NCBI GenBank assembly: GCA_002389385.1 | Contig: DGOK01000042.1 | Span: 5,445 to 27,834 of the forward strand | DNA: 22,390 bases | Direction: 5' to 3' | DNA from: Rhodospirillaceae bacterium UBA4468 | Lineage (GTDB): Bacteria; Pseudomonadota; Alphaproteobacteria; Rhodospirillales; Casp-alpha2 | Program-made: the position numbers and the translations under genes | Notes under the pieces: model-generated | Seen by the model: the letters and a program-made list of their open reading frames with translations, nothing else | What the model was told of the DNA's origin: nothing | Databases searched by the model: none | Shown here: piece after piece, positions 9,049-16,759 of the stretch | How the letters are laid out: each line of letters starts with the position of its first letter | How positions within the stretch are numbered: position 1 is the stretch's first letter

Positions 9049-9413
9049 GCGGACAGGATACCTTGAGTACGCAGCCATACAAGCAGCATGAAAAGCCCGG
9101 CTGCGCTCAATGTACCAACCGCAATATTGCGCTTGAAGATAACAAACAATACAAACCCAAACACCGTCGCGCCCAACCGGTCGACAAGCTCGGTATTATC
9201 CAACAGACCGACGGGTAAAAATATAATGCGTGAAATAAGACCGGCAAGAAGTCCATATGCGACACATGCGATCCACTGAAGAAACTCACTTTCTGGATCA
9301 ATCCTGGCCGCAATAACGGCGCCCATCCCACGCCATAAGTATGTCGCAGAAATAGCCATGATAAGAAGTACCCATGGCGCTGCTTGTGCACTGGTGCTCA
9401 TCGCATCCGTCAT
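9045..9413 (-). CDS. azlD: AzlD-family small membrane subunit of an amino-acid exporter
   Basis: A 122-residue hydrophobic protein with about four membrane segments (for example PWVLLIMAISATYLWRGMG and IACVAYGLLAGLISRIIFL). AzlD pairs with AzlC to export branched-chain amino acids and their analogues. Start ATG 9413 is chosen because it overlaps the azlC stop (ATGA at 9410-9413), though the frame is open to 9488. It also overlaps the protease gene at 9045-9048. Both overlaps indicate one tightly coupled transcript. The identification rests on size, hydrophobicity and position after azlC. Confidence 0.8.
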   Translation of the reverse strand: MTDAMSTSAQAAPWVLLIMAISATYLWRGMGAVIAARIDPESEFLQWIACVAYGLLAGLISRIIFLPVGLLDNTELVDRLGATVFGFVLFVIFKRNIAVGTLSAAGLFMLLVWLRTQGILSA

Positions 9414-10162
9414 GCGAACCTCCGCAACAACCGATCTGCATAGAAACCAGCGGTGCCTGCGACGATACCGCAGATTGGCAGACTCCATTCAGGTGTCAGT
9501 AGATAAAAAAGAGGACCTGTTATGGCCCCTGCGGCAAAGGCAATGAGACAAGCGCGAACACGCATCGCCGCAAAAACAAATGCAAAATAAATCGGATTTA
9601 TAAAAACCAATGTGACTGTAATAAAGAATGGCAAAGTCTCAGCCATGAGGAACCCAAGCGTCGTACCCACCGTGCCAGTCATCAAACAAACACTCGAAAA
9701 ACCTGCGTAATAAGGTCCGCGTTCATCCGGGGACAGTTCTGGAACTTTTCTAAGCAAACCCACCCACGTGTTCACTGACATCACCTGCACCCAAAGATAC
9801 CGCCAACGCCAACCGGACGGGGAACCACGGAACAACGGAACAAGCGATAAACTCATTGGTAAAAAGCGCATATTAGCGAGCGATACGGCTAACAAAAGCG
9901 AAGCTACAGGTGCACCCAAAATAATATATTCAACGAACGCGACCTGACCCGGTAGCCCCCAAATACCAATCGTCGATACAATCGCGATAAAGATATTCAT
10001 ACCAGCAGAATGCACGAGAGCCCCGTAACCAATCATGCTCGCCAAGACCATAAAGGCGGGCAAGCTAAAGCCCTCACGAAAGCCCTGTCGAAACAGCTTC
10101 CAAACATCGATATTTACGTCTGAATGCACCAGCGTTGAAATAGTATGTCCCCTTTGCGCCAT
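9410..10162 (-). CDS. azlC: AzlC-family branched-chain amino-acid permease
   Basis: A 250-residue inner-membrane protein of the AzlC/YgaZ family, the large subunit of a two-part exporter for branched-chain amino acids. Seen: the N-terminal FRQGFREGFSLPAFMVLASM block, QVAFVEYIILGAP, a loop with ANMRFLPMSLSLVPLFRG (the family's NARHLPYS-like motif), and five or six further hydrophobic segments. ATG 10162 is preferred; an in-frame TTG at 10189 would add nine residues. It is first in the operon and divergent from the IclR gene, separated by about 140 bases. Intact and of normal length. Confidence 0.88.
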   Translation of the reverse strand: MAQRGHTISTLVHSDVNIDVWKLFRQGFREGFSLPAFMVLASMIGYGALVHSAGMNIFIAIVSTIGIWGLPGQVAFVEYIILGAPVASLLLAVSLANMRFLPMSLSLVPLFRGSPSGWRWRYLWVQVMSVNTWVGLLRKVPELSPDERGPYYAGFSSVCLMTGTVGTTLGFLMAETLPFFITVTLVFINPIYFAFVFAAMRVRACLIAFAAGAITGPLFYLLTPEWSLPICGIVAGTAGFYADRLLRRFA

Positions 10163-10273
10163 GCTGTCCCATCTCACGCCGTCATTCAATAAATACTATT
10201 TTCTTCATTTTTTTTATAAACGAGACAATTTTATCTATTTAATTGCAAGAAGATCATTAGGAGGTATCGTACT

Positions 10274-10279
10274 TATAAT
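10274..10279 (+). promoter_or_regulatory. Candidate -10 box for the iclR-glm operon
   Basis: A perfect TATAAT lies 24 bases before the iclR ATG, just ahead of the ribosome site AAGGAG (10292-10296 region). No good -35 box sits at 17 bases; TTGCAA at 10243-10248 is too far for this box but suits a weaker TATCGT at 10265. Weak evidence. Confidence 0.3.
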
Positions 10280-10303
10280 CTGAATTATTCTAAGGAGAGT
10301 CTC

Positions 10304-11119
10304 ATGCCGGACGGGACACAGCTTTCACATATCATTGCACCCGACCAAAACTCCGCCCTTGGGAAAAGCATTGTGGTGCTTTCAGCTATTCTCAATGCCA
10401 ACAAACCACCAAGCTTAGGTGATATCGCATTGGTGACCGGCATCCCCAGGCCGACCGTTTTTCGTATCGTTAAACAGCTCGAAGATACGTTATTGGTGAC
10501 ACGGACACCTGATGCAGAAAAGTATTTGGTCGGCCCGAACTTGATGACCCTGGCCACAGATACATTATCGGCGTTTATGCATGCGGCTCCGGCCAGATCA
10601 ATTCTGAATGGGCTTGTCCACTACATTGGCGAGACGTGTAATCTGGGCGTGCTTGATCGTGACAGCATTGTCTATATCGACAGGGTCGAATGCGCCTGGC
10701 CTTTGCGCTTACAGATCGGGATTGGATCGCGTGTTTCTTTACACGCCACGGCTATTGGCAAGCTCTTGATGGCGTATCTGCCATCGCGCACACGTAAACG
10801 TATTCTCTCAACAAGTGCTCTAGAAAAGTACACCGCAAAAACGATGACGAGCCCAAGCGCGCTTGAGACTGAATTTAAATATATTCGCCGACAAGGTTAC
10901 GCCTGTAATGACGAAGAAAACACGATTGGCTTGATCGGCATTGCCGTGCCGGTATTCGATCCCAGAGGACGCGTCGTTGCAGGCCTTTCACTTCATGCCC
11001 CTGTGGCACGTCTTTCAATTGAAGGTGCGCTGACCAAGCTAGATCGCTTCAAGGACGCTGCCCGGCAAATCGAAGGTGCCATGCGCGACCATCAAGCCGC
11101 CGCAGACGAAGAAGGCTGA
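10304..11119 (+). CDS. IclR-family transcriptional regulator
   Basis: A 271-residue regulator: an N-terminal winged helix-turn-helix (PSLGDIALVTGIPRPTVFRI, about 36-55) and a C-terminal GAF-like effector domain (about 90-260) with VYIDRVE, GSRVSLHATAIGKLLMAYLP and GLIGIAVPVFDPRGRVVAGL typical of IclR. Members usually control an adjacent catabolic operon and respond to its pathway compound. Here the gene is first in the same direction as the glutamate mutase genes, with only 5 bases before the next start, so it is probably co-transcribed and may respond to glutamate, 3-methylaspartate or a later acid. A strong ribosome site precedes ATG 10304. Intact. Effector and operator are unknown. Confidence 0.9.
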   Translation: MPDGTQLSHIIAPDQNSALGKSIVVLSAILNANKPPSLGDIALVTGIPRPTVFRIVKQLEDTLLVTRTPDAEKYLVGPNLMTLATDTLSAFMHAAPARSILNGLVHYIGETCNLGVLDRDSIVYIDRVECAWPLRLQIGIGSRVSLHATAIGKLLMAYLPSRTRKRILSTSALEKYTAKTMTSPSALETEFKYIRRQGYACNDEENTIGLIGIAVPVFDPRGRVVAGLSLHAPVARLSIEGALTKLDRFKDAARQIEGAMRDHQAAADEEG

Positions 11120-11124
11120 GACAC

Positions 11125-11577
11125 ATGACAGCTTTAACTAAACAACAACGTGCGTCGATAACTTTGGTTACAGGTGTGATCGGAGCGGATACACACATCG
11201 TCGGCAATCGCATTCTCTCGATGGCGCTGGAAAAAGAAGGCTTTAACATCGTTACTTTGGGTGCGTTAACGCCGGCTGAAGACTTCATCAAGGCTGCGAT
11301 TGAAACAGCCGCTGACGCCATCTTGGTCTCATCCCTTTATGGGCAGGGCGAGCTCGATTGTCGTGGCTTTCGCGATATGTGTATCGAGGCCGGATTAGAT
11401 GACATCGTTCTTTATGTCGGAGGCAATCTCGTTGTTGGCAAGCAAGCTTGGGAAGAAGTAGAAACTCGCTTTACCGACATGGGATTTGACCGCGCATTCC
11501 CACCTGGCACGCGAACGCCTGACGTTGTTGAAAAACTAGATACGGATTTCCAAAGCAAGGTCAGCGGAACCGCGTAA
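11125..11577 (+). CDS. glmS: Glutamate mutase sigma (B12-binding) subunit
   Basis: A 150-residue cobalamin-binding domain, the small subunit of methylaspartate (glutamate) mutase (EC 5.4.99.1), which rearranges L-glutamate to (2S,3S)-3-methylaspartate. Seen: GADTHIVG containing the base-off DxHxxG motif (Asp22, His24, Gly27; His24 ligates cobalt), ILVSSLYGQGELD (the SxL motif), and YVGGNLVVG. Normal length and frame. It directly follows the IclR gene and ends in TAATG, sharing a base with the MutL start. With glmL and glmE in order, the S-L-E arrangement matches known glutamate mutase operons and makes the call firm. This glmS is not the glucosamine synthase of the same symbol. Confidence 0.93.
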   Translation: MTALTKQQRASITLVTGVIGADTHIVGNRILSMALEKEGFNIVTLGALTPAEDFIKAAIETAADAILVSSLYGQGELDCRGFRDMCIEAGLDDIVLYVGGNLVVGKQAWEEVETRFTDMGFDRAFPPGTRTPDVVEKLDTDFQSKVSGTA

Positions 11578-13013
11578 TGACAGCAGACACTGCACTCTTA
11601 ATTGATTTTGGCAGCACCTATACAAAGCTGCGTGCCATCGATCTGGATGCCGGGAAAATCCTGGGCGCAGGTCAGGGGCCAAGTACAGTCACCAGCGATG
11701 TGACCATCGGGTTAGACGCCGCCCTTGGCGACCTTGAAGATGCCATTGGTCACCTCCCAAAGTTTAAGTATCGTTTGGCCTCATCAAGTGCGGCTGGCGG
11801 TCTTGCCATGATCACTGTTGGCTTGGTTAAAGAACTCACAGCCGAAGCTGCCAGACTTGCCGCACTTGGCGCTGGTGCCAAGTTGATTGATGCGCATGCC
11901 TACAAACTAACCGACAAAGACGCCGCTGGGATTGTCGCAAAAAATCCTGACATTCTTTTGCTAGCAGGCGGAACAGACGGCGGCAACGAAGAGACCATCC
12001 GCTGGAATGCCGAGAAGCTTGCTCAAGCTAAACTGGCATGCCCCGTTGTTATCGCAGGTAATCGCAACGCCGCTGATGATATCGCCAAAGATTTGCAGGC
12101 ACTCGGTGTGGATGCCCGCATTGCCGAAAACGTCATGCCTGAGTTCAATGTATTGGACGTTGAGCCCGCACGTGCTGCGATCCGGGACGTGTTTATTGAA
12201 CGCATTGTCCACGCCAAGGGGATCGACCGCGCCCAATCCCGATTCGATGCTGTCCTCATGCCGACCCCGACCGCAGTTATGGAAGGCGCACGATTGTTGG
12301 CGAGTGGTACATCAAAAATCAAAGGCCTGGGCCCGCTTGTTGTTATTGATGTGGGGGGCGCAACGACAGACGTTCACTCTATCGCTGAGGGTAAACCAGC
12401 CCAAGGCGGGGTATTGCAATACGGACTCCCAGAACCTTTTGCGAAACGCACCGTTGAAGGTGACCTTGGGATGCGACATAACGCGCGAACGATTGTTGAA
12501 ACGATTGGTGCGGATATCTTCTCAGCACGTAGCGGGCTTGATGCATCCGAGATTGAAACGCTGCTTCAAACAATAGAGGCCGACATTGAGCGGTTACCAA
12601 ACAGCGTGACAGAAACATCATTTGATACAACGCTCGCTAGTTTCGCCGTTGCACGGGCGATGAAACGTCATGCAGGGCGCGTCGAAATCAAGCAAAGCGT
12701 TACGGGTCCCGTCACTGTGCAATACGGCAAAGACCTCACAGATGTTGAGACGATCATTGGCACCGGCGGTGTCTTGGCACACGGCGAGAACCCAGAAAAA
12801 ATTCTTGCCGCAGCCCTATTCGATCATGATGAAGCGGAGTCATTACGCCCAAAAAGACCCAAGCTAATGGTCGATCAGGCGTATGCACTTTATGCCGTTG
12901 GCCTGCTGGCTGATGCAGCCCCAGAAGCCGCATTGCGATTTGCACATAACAACATCCATACAAACATAATAGAAAAGAAGGGAACCGGTCATGGTCGCAC
13001 TCCCACAGCTTGA
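11577..13013 (+). CDS. glmL: Glutamate mutase accessory ATPase MutL/GlmL
   Basis: A 478-residue ASKHA-type ATPase of the MutL (GlmL) family, thought to reactivate or protect the B12-dependent mutase by exchanging damaged cofactor. Seen: phosphate-1 motif LLIDFGSTYTKLRAID near the start, LLLAGGTDGGNEETI (about 127-141), phosphate-2 VVIDVGGATTDVHS (about 257-270), and IIGTGGVLAHGEN near the C-terminus. It is unrelated to the mismatch-repair MutL. ATG 11577 overlaps the glmS stop by one base; the 3' end overlaps glmE by 23 bases. Intact. Its place between the two mutase subunits is the standard arrangement. Confidence 0.92.
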   Translation: MTADTALLIDFGSTYTKLRAIDLDAGKILGAGQGPSTVTSDVTIGLDAALGDLEDAIGHLPKFKYRLASSSAAGGLAMITVGLVKELTAEAARLAALGAGAKLIDAHAYKLTDKDAAGIVAKNPDILLLAGGTDGGNEETIRWNAEKLAQAKLACPVVIAGNRNAADDIAKDLQALGVDARIAENVMPEFNVLDVEPARAAIRDVFIERIVHAKGIDRAQSRFDAVLMPTPTAVMEGARLLASGTSKIKGLGPLVVIDVGGATTDVHSIAEGKPAQGGVLQYGLPEPFAKRTVEGDLGMRHNARTIVETIGADIFSARSGLDASEIETLLQTIEADIERLPNSVTETSFDTTLASFAVARAMKRHAGRVEIKQSVTGPVTVQYGKDLTDVETIIGTGGVLAHGENPEKILAAALFDHDEAESLRPKRPKLMVDQAYALYAVGLLADAAPEAALRFAHNNIHTNIIEKKGTGHGRTPTA

Positions 13014-14490
13014 CGCCGACGACATTCCATTCTCAGCCGCACGGATTGATGTCGACGTCTTCGATATAATGCGCGCAAAAAACCTGGCCCGTTGGCCAAC
13101 GGGCGCAGAAGTTGATATCGAAGAAGCCGCCGCATTTCACAAATCCCTCCCCAAGCATAAGCGGCTGGGCTGGGTCATGCGACAAGCTGACGCCGAGGGC
13201 CGTTGCCTGACGCAACCGCGCGGTGGATTTGGGACGCTCGAGCTTCAAAAGGAACTGATGATCTGCCTGGACCAACAAGGCCAAGCTGACATCGTGCCGA
13301 CGACCACTGATAGCTATACCCGTAACGAGCAATGGGAGAATGCAGCGCGCGGCATTGAGGAATCCAAGAAAGCTGGACGCTCTATGCTGAACGGCTATCC
13401 GATGGTCAATTACGGACCAAAGGTCACGCGCCAATTAATCGAAGCCATTGATAAACCGGCCATTGTCTTGTCTGGGACATCAATGCCAAAGCTCACATGC
13501 GAGATTGGCTTTGCGGCTGGCTATTCTGGATATTTAGGCTCTGGGCTCGCTTACACATCGTCCTACACGAAATCATTATCGATTGAACAAGGGATCCGCA
13601 ACTACCAATATCTCGACCGGCTGGCAGCAATGTACAGCGACCACGGTGTCGAACTTCATCGCAGACAACCTGGGTTTCTGACCGGAACCAACATCCCACC
13701 CTGCATTGCCATCCTGACCTGTATCATCGATGCGCTGTTGGCGGCCGGACAGGGAGTCAAAAATTATGGGCTTGAGCTTGGCCAAACAATGCATCTGGTC
13801 CAGGACGCCGCCGCCATAAAGATGGCGCGCGTTCTAACCCAGGAATATTTGCAGCAACAAGGTTATCATGACGTGTTCACGCCGGTTACTTCATTACACT
13901 GGATGGGCGCATGGCCACACGACGAGGCACAATGTGAAGCATTGGTGGCTTACGGTGGTACATTGGCTGCCATCGGCGGTGCCGTTAGTGTGACAACCAA
14001 ATCATCGCATGAAGCCTTCGGTATACCGACCCCAGAAGCAAATGCAGCCGGTCTTAGAAGTACGCGCATGGCTGTATATCTGGCGCGCCAAATTCGTCTG
14101 GATGCATTACCCGAATTCGAAACTGAATGCGATATGATTGCCAAAGAAGTGCGTCCGATCATGGATAAAATCCTTGAGATGGGAGATGGCGATGTCGCCA
14201 TCGGCACCATCCACGCATGTGAAGCTGGCGTTATGGATATTCCCTGGTCGCCGAGCAATTACATGAAAAGCCGTGTGATGCCCGCACGTGATATCGATGG
14301 ATATCTTCGGATGTTTGACTGCGGTGATATGCCGATGGACCCGGACGTCATGGAGTTCCATCATGAACGTGTTCGCAAACGCGCTGAGCATGAAAATGTC
14401 TCATTCGATCATGAGTTGGCAGTTGCTAGTGTGTATGAACTCTCTGAAAACCTAGAGAAATTGATTCCATTTCCATGGGCTGAAAAATAA
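12991..14490 (+). CDS. glmE: Glutamate mutase epsilon (catalytic) subunit
   Basis: A 499-residue TIM-barrel catalytic subunit of methylaspartate mutase, which pairs with the sigma subunit to bind adenosylcobalamin and move the glycyl group of glutamate. Seen: LGWVMRQADAEGRCLTQPRG, PTTTDSYTRNEQWENA, NGYPMVNYGPKVTRQLIEAI, LSGTSMPKLTCEIGFAAGYS and the C-terminal PFPWAEK, all characteristic of the family; length is close to the usual 480-490. ATG 12991 has a good ribosome site (AAGGGA at about 12978-12983) inside the end of glmL. It is the last gene of iclR-glmS-glmL-glmE. Intact. Either direction of the reaction is possible in the cell. Confidence 0.94.
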   Translation: MVALPQLDADDIPFSAARIDVDVFDIMRAKNLARWPTGAEVDIEEAAAFHKSLPKHKRLGWVMRQADAEGRCLTQPRGGFGTLELQKELMICLDQQGQADIVPTTTDSYTRNEQWENAARGIEESKKAGRSMLNGYPMVNYGPKVTRQLIEAIDKPAIVLSGTSMPKLTCEIGFAAGYSGYLGSGLAYTSSYTKSLSIEQGIRNYQYLDRLAAMYSDHGVELHRRQPGFLTGTNIPPCIAILTCIIDALLAAGQGVKNYGLELGQTMHLVQDAAAIKMARVLTQEYLQQQGYHDVFTPVTSLHWMGAWPHDEAQCEALVAYGGTLAAIGGAVSVTTKSSHEAFGIPTPEANAAGLRSTRMAVYLARQIRLDALPEFETECDMIAKEVRPIMDKILEMGDGDVAIGTIHACEAGVMDIPWSPSNYMKSRVMPARDIDGYLRMFDCGDMPMDPDVMEFHHERVRKRAEHENVSFDHELAVASVYELSENLEKLIPFPWAEK

Positions 14491-14514
14491 TAAACGAGTG
14501 CGCGATGTTTAGGC

Positions 14515-14799
14515 TTATCCGCGATCATAACTTTGTCGCGCAATCGCATTGAATTGCTCACGATCATCATGAATAAGTGACAAAGCTTTTGGTAAATAAT
14601 CAATCACAATCAAAATCTGGGTGACAGTGTCGCCATCGTCACTCAACGGTAGGCGTATCAAACTATGAGAATGCACATACCCGCCGCTCACAAAGAAAGA
14701 GTAATGCCCAGCCGTGGCACATTTCAAGGCAATCTAATATTCATGCACAGTCTTTAAGGCTGGCGATAAATCTTCAAACTGTAAAACTGTGGAACGCAT
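14515..14799 (-). pseudogene. Decayed PAS_5-type protein fragment
   Basis: Minus strand from ATG 14799: MRSTVLQFEDLSPALKTVHEY, then an in-frame TAG, then IALKCATAGHYSFF and the tell-tale LIRLPLSDDGDTVTQILIVI, ending at a stop at 14515. The RLPLSDDGDTV stretch matches the C-terminal strand of a short PAS protein family common in alphaproteobacteria. The usual N-terminal part is missing or scrambled (an open stretch FWREHLKKIT lies just before, followed by a stop). It lies convergent to glmE. Identification rests on one motif plus layout. Confidence 0.5.
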
Positions 14800-14849
14800 G
14801 AGATATCACGTAATTTTCTTCAAATGCTCGCGCCAAAATTTTGTGTCGT

Positions 14850-15602
14850 TTACATAATTGCACGGCGTAACATGTTCACACCAACAATCAATAATACAAT
14901 AAGCAAAAACTTTCGGAACGCTTCTTCATTGATGTGTTTACGTGCGCGTTCACCAATAAGAATGCCCACCATCACAGGCACACAGGCAGCAAAGGAAAGC
15001 CAAAGCATATCGCCATCAAGAACGCCGTTCTGTACATAGAAAAATACAAGTGGAATGGCACCTATCAGATAAAGCCCCGTGACCGATCTGACCCATGTGT
15101 CCTTATCTAATTTCAAACTAAATAGGAACATGATGATCGGCGGCCCCCACACACTGGTAAGCCCCCCCATAACCCCACTAATCGCACCTGCGATGGGCCC
15201 AAGAATTCGTTCCGCATTCGGGCTTAACGCTGGTGAATTTGGCTTGTATATCTGAGAGCATACAAAGATCAGAGAACTCACCCCCATCATCGCAAACAAC
15301 ACGGCTTCATCAAGAATACTGACGAGCAACGAGCCCACATATAGAGCAAAAACAAAAACAACCGCCATGAACCAAAACCGTTTTAGCGGACCAAAGATAT
15401 CGCCCGTGCCGAAGGCTTGCCAAATGTTTGTCATTAAAATGGGCACGGCAAGAAGTGCCAAACCAGTCCGGGCATCTACAAAATTAAGTGCGATCGCCAG
15501 CGTTGTGATCGGTAATGCAACGCCGCTCAGCCCCTTGGCCAACCCACCAATGAAAATGCTCAGCGATAGCCACGCAATAATCGTTGGTTCAAGTCCAAAC
15601 AT
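14850..15602 (-). CDS. TauE/SafE-family membrane permease (first copy)
   Basis: A 250-residue protein with about eight hydrophobic segments and the repeated glycine-rich TauE/SafE pattern: ISVFIGG-like GLAKGLSGVALPITTLAIAL (about 20-39) and a second-half GAISGVMGGLTSVWGPPIIM. The family exports or exchanges sulfite, sulfonates and other small organic anions across the inner membrane. ATG 15602 lies five bases after the enolase gene stop on the same strand, so the two are one transcript and the permease probably moves the substrate or product of that enzyme. Intact. Substrate cannot be read from the sequence. Confidence 0.85.
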   Translation of the reverse strand: MFGLEPTIIAWLSLSIFIGGLAKGLSGVALPITTLAIALNFVDARTGLALLAVPILMTNIWQAFGTGDIFGPLKRFWFMAVVFVFALYVGSLLVSILDEAVLFAMMGVSSLIFVCSQIYKPNSPALSPNAERILGPIAGAISGVMGGLTSVWGPPIIMFLFSLKLDKDTWVRSVTGLYLIGAIPLVFFYVQNGVLDGDMLWLSFAACVPVMVGILIGERARKHINEEAFRKFLLIVLLIVGVNMLRRAIM

Positions 15603-15607
15603 TATAC

Positions 15608-16678
15608 TTATCGACCATATGTCATCGTGTCTCGCCGAAATGGCGACGTATCGATAAGGCTTGGATATTTTTGCGGAAGGGTCACAGCGCCACCTTTAAC
15701 AACAAGCGGTATATCAAAAAGCCCATCAACAGGTTTGAGGAAACCATTCATCTCGCCCGCATTGTCGATCATTGTCATTGCCACACAACATTCCATCCAA
15801 CATCCGGGATCGGCCGCAACCCCGTTTCCAAGGACAGGCGTCATCCCCATCGACTTAATGAGCCCAAGTTGTTTTTGTAAATTCTCGATACTGCCAGTCT
15901 TCATAAGTTTCAGTTTCACAAACTGCACTGTTTCCATATTTGCAGCGCGTTCGATCTCAGCTTCTCCATAGATACTCTCATCTAGCATGAATGGCACGCC
16001 ACTTACTTTTGCAACTGCAGCCGCAGCATCCCAATCATCCATATGACAGGGTTGCTCAAGCAACTCAATTTTGTCTGGATTAACGCGGGTCGCAAATGTA
16101 ATTCCGTCTTCTTTTGAATAGCCTTGATTCCCATCAATGCGAATACGAACATGATTTGGCAGGCATGATTGAATGAAGGCGATGCGCTTCAAATCGTCTT
16201 CGACGCCCCAACCAATTTTCACTTTGATCGTTTTGTATCCATCCTCCACATGACGATTTATTTCTTTAGCAATCCCCGCCTCATCCATCGTACTGAGAAT
16301 AGCTAACAACGGAACATCTACGGGTTTGATGGGGTTCAATGCAGGATGCCCCTCAAGCATTTCAATGCCAGTGATTAAAGATGTCACCGTGAACGGTGCA
16401 TCATGATGATGACGAAAGGCTTCGGCTTTTGCATCCTCGGTTGAGAGACCAATCAGTGACGCTCCTATTTCTTGAATACGCGCCCAGCATCCCTCAATCG
16501 TTTCCGGGGTATAACCCGTCAAGATCGTCGCCTCACCAAATCCTGATCTACCGCTATCGTCGGAGATATGCGCAATCACAGTATCGAAAGCCGTTACCGG
16601 GCCAAAGGCGAGTTTATAGGGGATGGTCAAGGGCAGCGATAACCGCTCAAGATAAATTTCTGCGATTCGATTTTCCAT
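15608..16678 (-). CDS. Enolase-superfamily enzyme, MLE subgroup (dehydratase, lyase or epimerase)
   Basis: A 356-residue enolase-superfamily protein: N-terminal capping domain (IAEIYLERLSLPLTIPYKLA) and barrel with muconate-lactonising-enzyme subgroup residues. Seen: the KxK motif in IKVKIG (Lys152, Lys154), metal ligands Asp182 (RIDGNQG), Glu208 (LLEQP) and Asp233 (MLDES), and the opposite-face lysine in VKLKLMKTG (Lys257). These enzymes abstract the proton next to a carboxylate, with outcomes from epimerisation to elimination. ATG 16678 is chosen, with GGGGG just upstream; 16690 and 16720 are also in frame. It is upstream of a TauE/SafE gene and near glutamate mutase genes. It is not a canonical methylaspartate ammonia-lyase, which is longer and lacks the KxK pattern. 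Known activities of relatives include dipeptide epimerases and a hydroxyproline dehydratase. Confidence 0.85.
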   Translation of the reverse strand: MENRIAEIYLERLSLPLTIPYKLAFGPVTAFDTVIAHISDDSGRSGFGEATILTGYTPETIEGCWARIQEIGASLIGLSTEDAKAEAFRHHHDAPFTVTSLITGIEMLEGHPALNPIKPVDVPLLAILSTMDEAGIAKEINRHVEDGYKTIKVKIGWGVEDDLKRIAFIQSCLPNHVRIRIDGNQGYSKEDGITFATRVNPDKIELLEQPCHMDDWDAAAAVAKVSGVPFMLDESIYGEAEIERAANMETVQFVKLKLMKTGSIENLQKQLGLIKSMGMTPVLGNGVAADPGCWMECCVAMTMIDNAGEMNGFLKPVDGLFDIPLVVKGGAVTLPQKYPSLIDTSPFRRDTMTYGR

Positions 16679-16719
16679 TAATACCCCCATCTCATTCATT
16701 GCCGAGTATGCGCTTGGCA

Positions 16720-16743
16720 CTTAACATGCTTAAACATACTTAA
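16720..16743. promoter_or_regulatory. Candidate operator: three phased CTTAA repeats
   Basis: CTTAA occurs at 16720, 16729 and 16739 as CTTAACATG, CTTAAACATA and CTTAACT, spaced 9-10 bases, about one helical turn. It lies between the divergent enolase and VOC genes. Read on the other strand the units are TTAAGTATG, TTTAAGCATG and TTAAGTGCC, resembling the CTCAAGTAT repeats at 17647. A regulator site for both divergent genes is inferred. Confidence 0.4.
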
Positions 16744-16759
16744 CTGAATAGGAGCGGTC

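Noticed and set aside
11577..13013. Mismatch-repair MutL
   Set aside because: The two ASKHA phosphate motifs and position between glmS and glmE identify the mutase-reactivating ATPase family that shares only the name.
14495..14560. TGCGCGA/TCGCGCA inverted match after glmE as a terminator
   Set aside because: The arms are about 30 bases apart, only 7 bp long, have no T-run, and overlap the PAS remnant.
15608..16678. Canonical methylaspartate ammonia-lyase
   Set aside because: The protein is shorter than that family and carries the KxK and second-lysine pattern of the MLE subgroup instead.
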